Assembly: GCF_002872335.1 (NCBI RefSeq)
Contig: NZ_NJAG01000013.1
Location: 151,341-215,340, forward strand
DNA length: 64,000 bases
Direction: 5' to 3'
Origin: Siphonobacter sp. BAB-5405
GTDB lineage: Bacteria; Bacteroidota; Bacteroidia; Cytophagales; Spirosomataceae
In this document: positions 7,302-17,300 of the stretch, one piece after another
How positions within the stretch are numbered: position 1 is the stretch's first letter
Layout of the letters: every line of letters begins with the position of its first letter
Translations under genes and position numbers: made by a program
The notes under the pieces: model-generated
The model's input: the letters and a program-made list of their open reading frames with translations, nothing else
Database searches by the model: none
What the model was told of the DNA's origin: nothing

Positions 7302-9449
7302 ATGGCAGATTTCATTAGATTCCTTAATTTTCTATATAAAAAGAAGTGGCTACTGCTGGCAGTGCCCTTACTGACGGTTATTGCTGCCTATTTTCTGGTT
7401 CAGAAATTACCAGATGAGTATACTTCAACGGCACGCATTTCGACGGGTCTGGTTGATAAAACGGATCAGGGATTTACGAGTGGTGCTAACGAACAACAGG
7501 CGGAAGTAACGCAAAAGTTCGACAACATCATGCAGAGTATGCAGCTAAAGAATACCCTGAATATGGTTTCTTATCGCCTCATTCTGCACGACCTTACGCA
7601 ACCCACCAAAGCCTTTCATAAACCAAGTCAATTGCTTCAGGAGCTTAGCTCCACGGAAAGACAGCGGGCCATTGCTATTTTCAATCAGAAGCTTGCTACC
7701 CAGCAGGATCTTTTCATTGAAAGTCCGGAAGAAAAGCGGTTACTGGATATTCTAAAATCCATGCATTATGATACGGATGCCATTGCCAATAATCTGACCG
7801 TATCGAGGGTAAAAGATAGTGATTATATCCGGGTTGAATTTGACGGGGATCATCCTGAATTCACGGCTTTTGTAGTGAATACGCTGAGTACCGATTTCAT
7901 CAATCGATACTCCATTCGATTACAGACCAGTAATGATCGATCCATTGAATTTCTGGAAAACTTCATGAACGAAAAGATGCGGAATCTAACCGCATTAATG
8001 GATCAGCTCAAGCAGTATAAAATCAAGAACCGGGTTTTAAATCTCAATGAACAGGCCCGGAGTATGTACGGACAAATCATTGATTTTGAGACGCGTAGAG
8101 AAGTAGCTATTAAAGATGTAGTCGCCTATACAGCGGCGTTAAAGAACATCGACAATAAATTCAACCCCAGCGATCGGAAGTATCTGGAAAGTACCATGGC
8201 TTCCCTGAACCAGAATATTGTTGCCACCAAGCAGCAATTAAAAGCGGTTAATGACGCATACTTCCGCTCCAATTTTGATCCTAAATACAAAGCTCAGCTG
8301 GATTCGCTTCAGAATAAACTGACGACTCAAATTAACCAGTCAACGGATAATTACATTTACAATCCTTTGGTGGCTAAAACTGAGCTGGTGAGTCAGAAAT
8401 TAAACATGGAGATTGCGTTAGAACTCGCTCAGAATAGTATTGCCACGGTTGAAAAAGAATTAGGTCGTCTGAATCGAAAGTTTGACGGATTAGTACCCAA
8501 CGAAGCCAAAATTCAGGAGTTTGAAACCAGCATTGACATTGCCAGTAAGGAATACATTGAGGCATTACAGCGATACAACAATGCCAAAATGCAATCGCAG
8601 CAAACTACACAACTTAAACTGCTGGAAAAAGCTTTACCAGGCACCTTAACTCCCTCTAAAAAGGTCATTCTAATTGTCTTTGCGGGTATTATCAGTTTTG
8701 TTCTGTGCTTACTCATTCTTTTCCTGGTATTCTATCTGGACAGTTCTATTCAGGAAGGCAAACAACTGGCTAACGCAACCGAAATTCCGGTTATTGGATC
8801 ACTTAACAAGATTGACACCAGCCCGGATTTGAACCAGCTATGGCACGATACTTCTCCAGGTAAATCTGTTATGGCGTATCGCAATGCCTTACGTTCCATA
8901 CGGTTTGAACTGGATCATGAACTAAGCACGGGTAAAATCATTGCGTTAACCAGTTTAAGACCCGGGGAAGGTAAAACTACGCTGCTGTTAAGCCTGGCTC
9001 AGGCCTTTGCTTTGATCAATAAAAAAGTACTGGTTGTAGATGGAAACTTTAGCAGTACCGCTAGTACGGCACTCAGTACCAAACCCAGTTATCTGGAAGA
9101 TTTTCTGCATACATCGGCTCCTTTCGAATCGTTGTACGTTGAAAATGGTATTTATTCTCTGAGTAACAAGGGGGGTGATTATTCCCTTTTTGAGTTGGCC
9201 AGTGAAACCCACATTGCTGCCAAACTGGAAGAATTGAAGAGCTATTTTGACGTGATACTGATTGAAACACCTGCCCTGGAAACCCGGAACAAGGCAAAGG
9301 AATGGATTCGTTTTGCTGATAAAGTAGTGGCTGTTTACGAAGCGAATACAACGATTCGCGATTCGCACAAGCCTGCCATTCAGTACCTGAAGAGTCTGGG
9401 TAATACACTGGCGGGCTGGGTATTAAATAAGGCAACGACAGTATCTTAA
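7302..9449 (+). CDS. Wzz/BY-kinase-like polysaccharide co-polymerase (degenerate ATPase)
   Basis: A 715-residue protein. It has a Wzz-type N-terminal membrane segment (about 17-32), a long periplasmic coiled-coil region, a second membrane segment near 450-475 and a cytoplasmic P-loop domain. Walker A is GEGKTT at 555-560. The Walker A' strand reads VLVVDGNF and lacks the usual Arg. The Walker B strand reads VILIETP with E655 where BY-kinases have Asp. The protein ends with LNKATTVS and has no C-terminal tyrosine cluster. It probably controls chain length and export, with reduced or altered kinase activity. It lies 48 bp after the TolC-like gene and 12 bp before the next transferase. Confidence 0.85.
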   Translation: MADFIRFLNFLYKKKWLLLAVPLLTVIAAYFLVQKLPDEYTSTARISTGLVDKTDQGFTSGANEQQAEVTQKFDNIMQSMQLKNTLNMVSYRLILHDLTQPTKAFHKPSQLLQELSSTERQRAIAIFNQKLATQQDLFIESPEEKRLLDILKSMHYDTDAIANNLTVSRVKDSDYIRVEFDGDHPEFTAFVVNTLSTDFINRYSIRLQTSNDRSIEFLENFMNEKMRNLTALMDQLKQYKIKNRVLNLNEQARSMYGQIIDFETRREVAIKDVVAYTAALKNIDNKFNPSDRKYLESTMASLNQNIVATKQQLKAVNDAYFRSNFDPKYKAQLDSLQNKLTTQINQSTDNYIYNPLVAKTELVSQKLNMEIALELAQNSIATVEKELGRLNRKFDGLVPNEAKIQEFETSIDIASKEYIEALQRYNNAKMQSQQTTQLKLLEKALPGTLTPSKKVILIVFAGIISFVLCLLILFLVFYLDSSIQEGKQLANATEIPVIGSLNKIDTSPDLNQLWHDTSPGKSVMAYRNALRSIRFELDHELSTGKIIALTSLRPGEGKTTLLLSLAQAFALINKKVLVVDGNFSSTASTALSTKPSYLEDFLHTSAPFESLYVENGIYSLSNKGGDYSLFELASETHIAAKLEELKSYFDVILIETPALETRNKAKEWIRFADKVVAVYEANTTIRDSHKPAIQYLKSLGNTLAGWVLNKATTVS

Positions 9450-9461
9450 CGAAGGAAACAA

Positions 9462-10640
9462 ATGGATGTACGTACCCTGGCTTATAATCTGTGGCTGCTG
9501 CTGCAACTAAGCATCGGATACAATCTGGTGTTACCCGTAGTTTTACTGGTACTGTATCTGCTCCGAAAAGCGTTTGGTTCAACCCATCGGCCAGTCCCCG
9601 TAACGGCTGAACCCGATTACGCCATTATTGTCACGGCTTATGAACAAACGGTGCTTTTACCCAGTGTAGTAGCTTCACTGCTGAAGCTTAACTACACGAA
9701 TTACATCATTTACATTGTCGCGGATAAGTGTGACATCAGTACCTTACACTTTGACGATCCCCGGGTTCGGCTGCTCCGACCTGAGCAGGTACTTGCCAGC
9801 AACACGCGTTCGCATTTCTACGCCATCCAGCGGTTTATCCGGCCGCACGAACGACTTACGATTATTGACAGTGATAATCTGGTTGATCCGGAATACCTCA
9901 ATGAGCTAAACCGTCTTTTTGCGAAGGGATTTATTGCCGTACAGGGGATTCGGGAGGCGAAAAATCTCGATACTACCTTTTCCTGCCTGGATGCCGCCCG
10001 CGATATCTACTACCATTTTTACGACGGCAACGTACTGTTTGAAGTGGGTTCTTCCGCTACACTGGCGGGTTCGGGCATGGCCTTCACTACGGAATTGTAC
10101 CGGGCCAGCCTGGAACACCTGGACGTGACGGGAGCGGGTTTCGACAAAGTATTACAAAATGCCATTGTAGGGGCCGGTCATCGCATTGCCTTTACGGAAT
10201 CGGCCGTTGTGTATGATGAAAAAACAGCTAAATCGGATCAGTTGGTAAAGCAACGGGCTCGGTGGATCAATACCTGGTTCAAGTACTTTTCGTACGGGTT
10301 TGGCCTGATTTTCAAAGGCATTACTACCCTGAACTGGAACCAGTTTGTATTTGGCTTCATCCTGCTACGACCGCCACTGTTCATTTTCCTGCTGCTGTCG
10401 GTTGCATTTATGCTCATCAACGTATGGGTGGCTCCAACACTGGCTCTGGTGTGGTTACTCGGGTTGCTTACGTTCGTAGCCGGTTTTTTTATTGCCCTGC
10501 TGCTATCCGACACGCATCCGAAAATCTATAAGTCGCTCTGGAATATTCCCCGGTTTATGCTTTACCAAATCATGGCTTTACTGAAAGTTCGGAAAGCCAA
10601 CCAGATTTCCGTAGCAACCAAACACGGCTCTTCCGAATAG
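9462..10640 (+). CDS. Membrane-bound processive GT2 glycosyltransferase
   Basis: A 392-residue protein with an N-terminal membrane anchor (residues 8-33), a cytoplasmic GT-A domain and two to three C-terminal membrane helices (about 305-350). Metal-binding DSD is at 136-138, and a QxxRW motif (QRARW, 264-268) marks processive enzymes such as cellulose and hyaluronan synthases. It starts 12 bp after the BY-kinase-like gene, so it is co-transcribed with it. It probably extends or builds the polymer backbone from a nucleotide sugar. The sugar is unknown. Confidence 0.85.
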   Translation: MDVRTLAYNLWLLLQLSIGYNLVLPVVLLVLYLLRKAFGSTHRPVPVTAEPDYAIIVTAYEQTVLLPSVVASLLKLNYTNYIIYIVADKCDISTLHFDDPRVRLLRPEQVLASNTRSHFYAIQRFIRPHERLTIIDSDNLVDPEYLNELNRLFAKGFIAVQGIREAKNLDTTFSCLDAARDIYYHFYDGNVLFEVGSSATLAGSGMAFTTELYRASLEHLDVTGAGFDKVLQNAIVGAGHRIAFTESAVVYDEKTAKSDQLVKQRARWINTWFKYFSYGFGLIFKGITTLNWNQFVFGFILLRPPLFIFLLLSVAFMLINVWVAPTLALVWLLGLLTFVAGFFIALLLSDTHPKIYKSLWNIPRFMLYQIMALLKVRKANQISVATKHGSSE

Positions 10641-10644
10641 ACGT

Positions 10645-10797
10645 ATGAAGATTTACCCCGATCGACCCAAACGAACCCCGGGAAAAGCGGATTCCCCCGA
10701 CGGGCTGACGGCTACGGAAGCCCTGATGCAGAAGATTGCTATCTTACTGGCCCTCGGTACCGTTTATTTCTTCTTCATCAAACTCATATTTTTATAA
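10645..10797 (+). CDS. 50-residue membrane microprotein in the polysaccharide operon
   Basis: A small gene with an ATG start 4 bp after the upstream stop codon. Its stop codon directly abuts the GTG start of the polymerase gene (TAAGTG). The product has a basic N terminus (MKIYPDRPKR), a polar stretch and one C-terminal hydrophobic helix (about residues 31-50). The tight junctions on both sides support translation and coupling. No family is recognised. A small regulator or assembly partner of the neighbouring membrane glycosyltransferase or polymerase is a guess based on position only. Confidence 0.6.
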   Translation: MKIYPDRPKRTPGKADSPDGLTATEALMQKIAILLALGTVYFFFIKLIFL

Positions 10798-12309
10798 GTG
10801 AGCTCGTTCAAACTGCCCCTATCGAATGATTCTACGCGGCGATCCATCTTCACATGGATTCGGCAGAAATTGTGGATAGAAAAGTTTTATAATCTGCCGG
10901 GGGCGGCACTGCTGCTGCTCGCGTCGCTGGGTTTGGGCTGGATTGCCATTGAAGTCGATCTCAAGCTGAGTTTTATCATTCTTGGTGGCCTTATCGCTCT
11001 ACCCGTTCTGTACGCCATTGTCGCCAAACCGGAGTTTGGTGTGCTGACGCTTCTGATCATGGCCAACCTGCTGTTCTTTATTCTGCGGTTCGGCGTCGAG
11101 TTTCCGTTGGGTACCCTACTCGACGGCTTACAGTATTTGCTGATTCTGGGCTTTATTCTTGGGCAACGTTCCCGGCCCGACTGGTCCGTTTTTAAAGGGC
11201 CCGTCAGTACCATGGTGCTGGTATGGGTCAGTTTCAATATCCTGCAGGTTCTTAATCCCGTGGCGGATTCGCGGCTGGCCTGGGTGTATACCGTGCGTTC
11301 GGCGGCGATTGTGGTACTGATGTATTTTGTCTTCAAGTACCAGATTCGTACGATTCAGTTTATTCGTATCATTCTCAAACTCTGGCTGTTCATATCGGTT
11401 TGGGCCGCTTTACTGGCCTACAAACAGGAGTACATTGGCTTTTCGGCTTCGGAGCAGGCCTACCTCGACTCCGACCCCAGCATTGGTAGTTTGCTGTTTA
11501 TCGATGGGCACTGGCGGAAATACGGTCTTTTTGCCGATCCGGTGATTTTTTCCTACAACATGGTGATCGCCAGTCTGATTTGCGTCGCTCTATTGACCGG
11601 ACCACTGACTCTCTGGAAGAAAATAAGCCTGGTGGTAATGATTTTCCTCTTTATCAGTGCGATGCTCTTTTCGGGCACGCGGGGAGCGTACGTGTTGCTA
11701 CCGGCGGGACTGGCCCTGTTTGCCATTCTGAAGTTCAACCGGGTCATTCTGTTTTTTTCGTTGATAGCGGGCTTCATTATGGCGGTGCTGATCATGATTC
11801 CTACGTCAAACCCAACGCTGTACCGCTTCCAGACGGCCTTCCGCCCGACCAACGACGCTTCGTTCAACCTGCGAGCCCAGAACCAGAAAAAGATACAACC
11901 TTTTATTCAGTCGCACCCCATTGGGGGCGGCCTGGGAGCGGCGGGTAGCTGGGGCAAGCGGTTTTCGCCCGATTCGTTTCTGGCCAATATTCCTCCGGAT
12001 GGCGGTTACGTACGCGTTGCCATGGAAACTGGATGGGTAGGTTTGCTGCTGCTTTGTACGCTGGTTTTCCTGATTATTCGGGCGGGAATTATCAATTTCT
12101 ACCGCATCAAAAATCCTGAATTAAAGACGTACTGTCTGGCGATGACCTTAAGCGTCTTTGTTTTGAATATTGGTAATTACCCGCAGGAAGCACTGGTTCA
12201 GTTTCCGCTCAACATCTACATTTACCTGATGGCTGCTCTTATCGATGTAACATATAGGCTCGACCAGCAGCAGCAGGCCGCTGCGGCTAAGCTACTTCCC
12301 GTAAGCTAA
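10798..12309 (+). CDS. O-antigen ligase/polymerase-like membrane protein (Wzy type)
   Basis: A 503-residue polytopic protein with about ten to twelve hydrophobic segments and one large extracytoplasmic loop after the segment containing SGTRGAYVLLPAG, as in the Wzy/WaaL/O-antigen ligase family. Arg residues in that loop (FRPTNDASFNLR, HPIGGGLGAAGSWGKRF) fit the polymerase pattern. The start is GTG, directly abutting the stop codon of the microprotein gene. It would join lipid-linked repeats in the periplasm, working with the Wzz-like protein upstream. Polymerase and ligase cannot be told apart from sequence alone. Confidence 0.85.
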   Translation: MSSFKLPLSNDSTRRSIFTWIRQKLWIEKFYNLPGAALLLLASLGLGWIAIEVDLKLSFIILGGLIALPVLYAIVAKPEFGVLTLLIMANLLFFILRFGVEFPLGTLLDGLQYLLILGFILGQRSRPDWSVFKGPVSTMVLVWVSFNILQVLNPVADSRLAWVYTVRSAAIVVLMYFVFKYQIRTIQFIRIILKLWLFISVWAALLAYKQEYIGFSASEQAYLDSDPSIGSLLFIDGHWRKYGLFADPVIFSYNMVIASLICVALLTGPLTLWKKISLVVMIFLFISAMLFSGTRGAYVLLPAGLALFAILKFNRVILFFSLIAGFIMAVLIMIPTSNPTLYRFQTAFRPTNDASFNLRAQNQKKIQPFIQSHPIGGGLGAAGSWGKRFSPDSFLANIPPDGGYVRVAMETGWVGLLLLCTLVFLIIRAGIINFYRIKNPELKTYCLAMTLSVFVLNIGNYPQEALVQFPLNIYIYLMAALIDVTYRLDQQQQAAAAKLLPVS

Positions 12310-12310
12310 T

Positions 12311-13228
12311 TTATACAGCTGAAGTAGAAGGCGAGGTAAGATTCCAGCGTAATCCCTTTAGAAAGGCCTTGGCGTGCGTAAATTTTCCTTTGATGAGGTA
12401 GGTAAGTACGTGTTTGGGTAAGACGCAAGTGGCGAAGAACAGATAAAAAATCACCCGTTGAAAGGCTGACCCGTGCCGCCGCATGTACAAAATGCGATTT
12501 CGGGTGAGGTAATAGGTTTTGAGGGGATTGGCCGGTCCTACCGATACCGATTCCTTGTGCAGAATCAGAGCCGAAGCCTGGTAATAAATCAGAAAGCCAC
12601 CGTCCTTGATGCGTTGTGACCAGTCCAGTTCTTCATAATACAGGAAGAAACGTTCCGCAAACCGCCCTACCTTATCAATCACTTCCCGCTTAACCAGCAT
12701 GGCACAGCCGTGAGCAAAGTTCGTATATCCAGAATGGTTAAAGCGTTCGCCATCGCGTTCGTTTAAGCCTACGGGCGTAGCCGTTCCCGTGTACAGATTC
12801 ATGGGGTTGTAACCCGCATACTGCACAATGTCGGGATGATCGTAAAATTTGATTTTCGGGCAGGTGACGCCAATCCGGGAATCCTGCTGAAAGGGTTTCA
12901 GTAGATCATCCAACAACGTTGGCGTTAGCTCCGTATCATTATTGACGATGAAGAAGTAATCGCCCCGGGCCGCTTCCATACCCAGATTATTTCCCCCCGT
13001 AAAGCCCAGATTTTCCTCGCTTCGGACAATGGTTACGCCGGGATAATCCGCCGCATTAATGACGGAAGACAACACTTGCCGGGAAGCATTATCCACCAGA
13101 ATAACTTCATAATTCGGATAGGTCAGGCCGCGACAGGATTCCAGAAAATCCCGGGTAACTTCAGCCTGATTGTAATTGATACTCACAAGGGAAATGAGCG
13201 GATAGGCTTCCGGTGACGTAGTACGCAT
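12311..13228 (-). CDS. Family 2 glycosyltransferase (rhamnosyltransferase-like)
   Basis: A 305-residue GT-A enzyme. It has the N-terminal strand LVSINYNQAEVT, VDNAS in the nucleotide-binding loop, metal-binding NNDTELT and the acceptor-side block FLYYEELDWSQR, which is characteristic of the rhamnosyltransferase-like GT2 subgroup. A C-terminal amphipathic segment may hold it at the membrane. It ends 1 bp from the 3' end of the convergent polymerase gene and lies 29 bp downstream of another GT2 gene on its own strand, so those two form an operon. Confidence 0.87.
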   Translation of the reverse strand: MRTTSPEAYPLISLVSINYNQAEVTRDFLESCRGLTYPNYEVILVDNASRQVLSSVINAADYPGVTIVRSEENLGFTGGNNLGMEAARGDYFFIVNNDTELTPTLLDDLLKPFQQDSRIGVTCPKIKFYDHPDIVQYAGYNPMNLYTGTATPVGLNERDGERFNHSGYTNFAHGCAMLVKREVIDKVGRFAERFFLYYEELDWSQRIKDGGFLIYYQASALILHKESVSVGPANPLKTYYLTRNRILYMRRHGSAFQRVIFYLFFATCVLPKHVLTYLIKGKFTHAKAFLKGLRWNLTSPSTSAV

Positions 13229-13257
13229 AACAGGAATGGATGAAAGGGATGGACGGC

Positions 13258-14079
13258 TTACTCAGGTTTGTGAAAAAGGCGGGACAACTCCACCGAAATA
13301 CGCTTCTGGAAAGCTTTCGCTACGCCTCCATCGCGGTTCAGTACCCGGTCACTCGTCCAGACGTGAGCCCCGCGGGTTACGTGTTTCAGGCGTCCTTTGT
13401 CCAGCAGTGTCATGGCCATCCAGCCATCTTCGCATACGCCCGTAGCCGCTACATTTCCCTGGTGCCCTGCATCGACCCGAAAACCACCCACGGCCAGTCC
13501 ATCCGCTCGTCGAAAGCCAAAATTGAAGCCCAGTACATTGATGTACTCCAGCCCTTTCCATTCCCGAAGTTTAAAGCCTACGTGCGAAACCGATTCGTGC
13601 AGTAATAGAGCCATGCGGGAATTCTGAGCACTCGGGATGAACGAATACGTTCCATAGGTACAGGAAACGTCTGGCCTGGTTAGTGGTTGTACCAGAGCGT
13701 CCACCCAGGTAGGCGGATAAATACAGTCGCAGTCGGCATTCAGAAAATACGTTCCCCGCCCCGCTTCCAACGCGGCCTGCCGGGCATAGCCAATTCCCTG
13801 CTGGGTAACGAGGACCGATTTGACGCCGCAGGCATCGAGTAACGCCTGCGTTCGATCTTTGGAATTATTATTCGCTACAATAAGCTCGGTGCGAAAACGG
13901 GTTTCCTGACTAGCCAGGGAAGAGAGCGTATTGAGCAGATTTTTCTCCTCATTATACGCAGGAATAGCAATCGTTACCTCCGGATCTTCTACCCGAAATT
14001 TGGCTAAACGCTCCCGGAGTTCCTGTAAAAACTCCGGACTCAGGGAATCGGGAGAATAGCTAAAACGATGTTGTTGCAT
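13258..14079 (-). CDS. Family 2 glycosyltransferase
   Basis: A 273-residue GT2 protein. The GT-A core begins near residue 38 (VTIAIPAYNEEKNLL), with NNNSKDRT in the donor loop, the metal-binding NADCDCIYP at about 113-121 and the ED pair in GVCEDGWMA. No membrane segments are obvious, so it is likely cytoplasmic or peripheral. It is first in a two-gene minus-strand operon with the rhamnosyltransferase-like gene. The start ATG is preceded about 20-30 bp upstream by a possible TATTTTTG promoter element. Confidence 0.87.
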   Translation of the reverse strand: MQQHRFSYSPDSLSPEFLQELRERLAKFRVEDPEVTIAIPAYNEEKNLLNTLSSLASQETRFRTELIVANNNSKDRTQALLDACGVKSVLVTQQGIGYARQAALEAGRGTYFLNADCDCIYPPTWVDALVQPLTRPDVSCTYGTYSFIPSAQNSRMALLLHESVSHVGFKLREWKGLEYINVLGFNFGFRRADGLAVGGFRVDAGHQGNVAATGVCEDGWMAMTLLDKGRLKHVTRGAHVWTSDRVLNRDGGVAKAFQKRISVELSRLFHKPE

Positions 14080-14105
14080 CCTGGCGGGGATTTATTGAGA
14101 TTAGA

Positions 14106-14141
14106 CAAAAATAATTATTCATCAAGGAACTAAGTATCAAA
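14106..14141 (-). promoter_or_regulatory. Possible Bacteroidota promoter for the GT2 pair
   Basis: On the minus strand a TATTTTTG (-7 type, TAnnTTTG) lies at 14113-14106 and a TTTG at 14141-14138. The 24-base spacer is longer than the usual 19-21, so support is weak. The position, about 27 bp before the ATG at 14079, is suitable. Confidence 0.35.
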
Positions 14142-14331
14142 GTATTAGATTATTTTTGAAAACTGTACGTTATATACGTCTTTGACCCCACGACTTTATT
14201 CCGCTTCTTTCTTCCAATATGTTTATTCTCCATTCCACATACACCAATACAACCCTTGGCAAGCAGCTTCTTTAAAAAGCTTTTTTTCGACAAAGTTTTA
14301 AAAGAAACAATTGTCCGCCAACAAAGTTTCA

Positions 14332-17300
14332 ATGAAAACATCTCTACTCTCGTTAGTGATTGGAGTCCTCTTGGCTCCTGGCTTACTTTGTGCCACTCCT
14401 CTGGCTTACCAGCCCTTACCCGGGAAGATTGAAGCGGAAAGTTATGTCGCGATGAGTGGCATTCAAACCGAAACCACCTCGGACGGTGGTGCCGGGCTGA
14501 ACGTCTCCCACATTGATGACAACGACTGGATGGATTATGACGTCAGCGTACCTTCGGCAGGTATGTATGTCTTTCAGTTTCGCATTGCCAATGCCTACGG
14601 AAACGGCCAGATTGAAATTCGTAATGCAGCAGGTACCGTACTGAATGCTGCGTTGAGCGTACCACAGACGGGTGGCTGGCAAAGTTGGAGAACCATCAGC
14701 ACCACCCTTACGCTGCCCGCTGGTAATCAACGGATACGGATTTTTGCTAGACAGGGAGCCTTCAATTTTAACTATTTTGAAGTCGCGGCCCCTGTGTCGC
14801 TACCCGGAAAGGTTGAAGCCGAAAATTACGTTGCCATGAACGGCGTGAATACGGAAACCACGTCGGACGTTGGGGGCGGTTTGAACGTTAGCTGGATTGA
14901 CGACAATGACTGGCTCGATTACCTGATAAAAGTCCCTACGGCAGGTACCTATACGTTTAAGTTCCGGATTGCCAATGCCTACGGAAACGGTAAAATTGAA
15001 ATCCGCAATGCGGCGGGGTCGGTACTTAACGCCACCCTGAGTGTACCCCAGACGGGTGGCTGGCAAAGCTGGTCAACCATCACAACAACGGCTACGCTAC
15101 CGGCAGGCTCTCAGCTTCTCCGCATTCACGCGAATCCGGGAGCGTTTAATCTCAATTATTTTGAAGTGACTACGGGTGGTGTATCCACATTACCGCAGGC
15201 TGTCCTAAGCTTTACGGCCCCAGCTACTAAAACTGTCGGGGATGCTGCCTTTAATCTGGTTGCCACTAGTACGCAATCGGGTACGCCCATTGTGATCAGC
15301 TCCTCCAATCCCGGAATTGTTTCGGTATCCAATACTGGGGGTTCCTGGAAAGCCTCGGTCGTTGCCGCCGGTTCAGCCACGCTAACGGCTACGCAGGCGG
15401 GTTCGGCCCAGTATACGGCTGCTACGGCTGTAAGTCAGACGATCACGGTAGCCGCAACGCCTCCGTTTACAGGCGTAGTCGGCACCAAGATTCCCCTCGA
15501 CCCCAAACGTTGGTATCAGATGAACAACGTCAGCAATGGTCTGGAGGGTCTGTTCGACGGCATTACCAATGTGGATGTACAGACGGGTTACGGTAAACCT
15601 CTGGCGAATTACGATTCGTATTATCCGCTACTCGAGGGCGAAGAAATCACCCTGCAAAGTATTAAGTTTTTCGACGGTCCCGGTAACCTGGAAGAATTTC
15701 CGCTGAAGATTTTCATCATCAATGATCAGTGGGAACGCATTCCGGTCGCTACGTTTACCGGGAAATCCTACGGAACGTGGGTAGGTCCGTATCCAGATCG
15801 GGAATCCGTTTTCAAGCTTGATACGCCCATTTCTGGTGCCCGTTACCTGATCATCAATGCCTGGTACCAGTATCCGACCGAAATCGAATTGTACGGTACG
15901 CACAAACCGGCTACAGTACAGCCTTCTCCCGCTCCACAGAAGTTTGTAAAGTTTAAAGACATGCTGGGTGTCAATGGCTTTGAGTGGAACTTTGAAGATG
16001 CCCATAATCCGATTGAAATCAACGAGTCCCGCATGAATGTGGTGAAAAACTTCACGGGAATCCGGCATTACATGGATTGGGAACGTCTGGAAGCCAATGA
16101 AGGCAAATTTACGTACAACCCCACGCACAGCGGCGGCTGGAATTACGACATCATTTACGAACGCTGCAAAGCCGCGGGTATCGAAGTACTGGCCTGTCTG
16201 AAAAACCTGCCGAACTGGCTCCAGCAAACGTATCCGGAAAGCGAACGCGACGGCGAAAACGTACCGCTTCGCTATGGCAAGGATTTCACGGATCCCCTGT
16301 CGTACCTTGAACAGGCGAAGGTTGGTTTCCAGTACGCAGCCCGCTACGGTAGCAATCCGAACGTTAATCCGAGTCTGGTTACGGTAAACAGTGCTCAACG
16401 CTGGACCGGCGACGGTATCAACGTCGTTAAAATCGGCATGAACGTTATCAAGTACATTGAATGTGATAACGAACGGGATAAATCCTGGAAAGGCCGGAAA
16501 GCGTACCAGACGGGTCGGGAATACGCGGCGAACCTTTCTGCTTTCTACGACGGCCACAAGAATACCATGGGTCCGGGTGTGGGCGTAAAAAATGCCGATC
16601 CGAATATGAAAGTCGTAATGGGAGGCATCGCTTCCGCTACGGTTGATTACGTCAAAGGTATGATTGACTGGTGCAAGCAGTACCGGGGTTACAAGCCCGA
16701 TGGTAGCGTAAACCTCTGCTGGGATGTGATCAATTACCACTTCTATACGGATGATGCCTCTTCTTCGCAAAGTGGCATGTCCTCGCGGGGAGCTGCTCCC
16801 GAAGTAACCAAAGCCGCTTTAGTGGCGGATAGCTTCAATCAGCTGGCCCACCAGCAGGCTCAGGATATGCCCGTTTGGATTACGGAGGCGGGTTATGATC
16901 TGAATCAAGGAAGCCCGCTTAAAGCCGTCGCCATTGGCAATCGAACGGTAGAACAAACGCAGGCCGACTGGATTCTGCGGACGGCTCTGCTGTACGCCCG
17001 TTCGGGTATTGATAAATTGTTCCTGTATCAGTTATACGATGATAATCCACAGTCGCCCATTCAGTTTGGTTCGATGGGCCTGATCAACGGAGATATGACC
17101 CGCAAGCTGGCAACGGACTATCTGGTACAGGTGAATAAGCTGATCGGCGACTACAGCTATCAGCAAACCCTAAGCACGAATCCTTTCGTAGATCGTTACG
17201 AAAACAACGGCAAATCGATCTACGCTCTGGTCGTACCCGGCGAAACGGGCCGTACGGCTTCCTATACGCTCGATTTGAAAGGAGCGGCTTCGGCTCTGGT

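Noticed and set aside
15628-16770. 380-codon antisense frame inside the glycoside hydrolase gene
   Set aside because: It mirrors the codon use of the real gene on the plus strand, which has clear domains and catalytic motifs; the antisense product has none.
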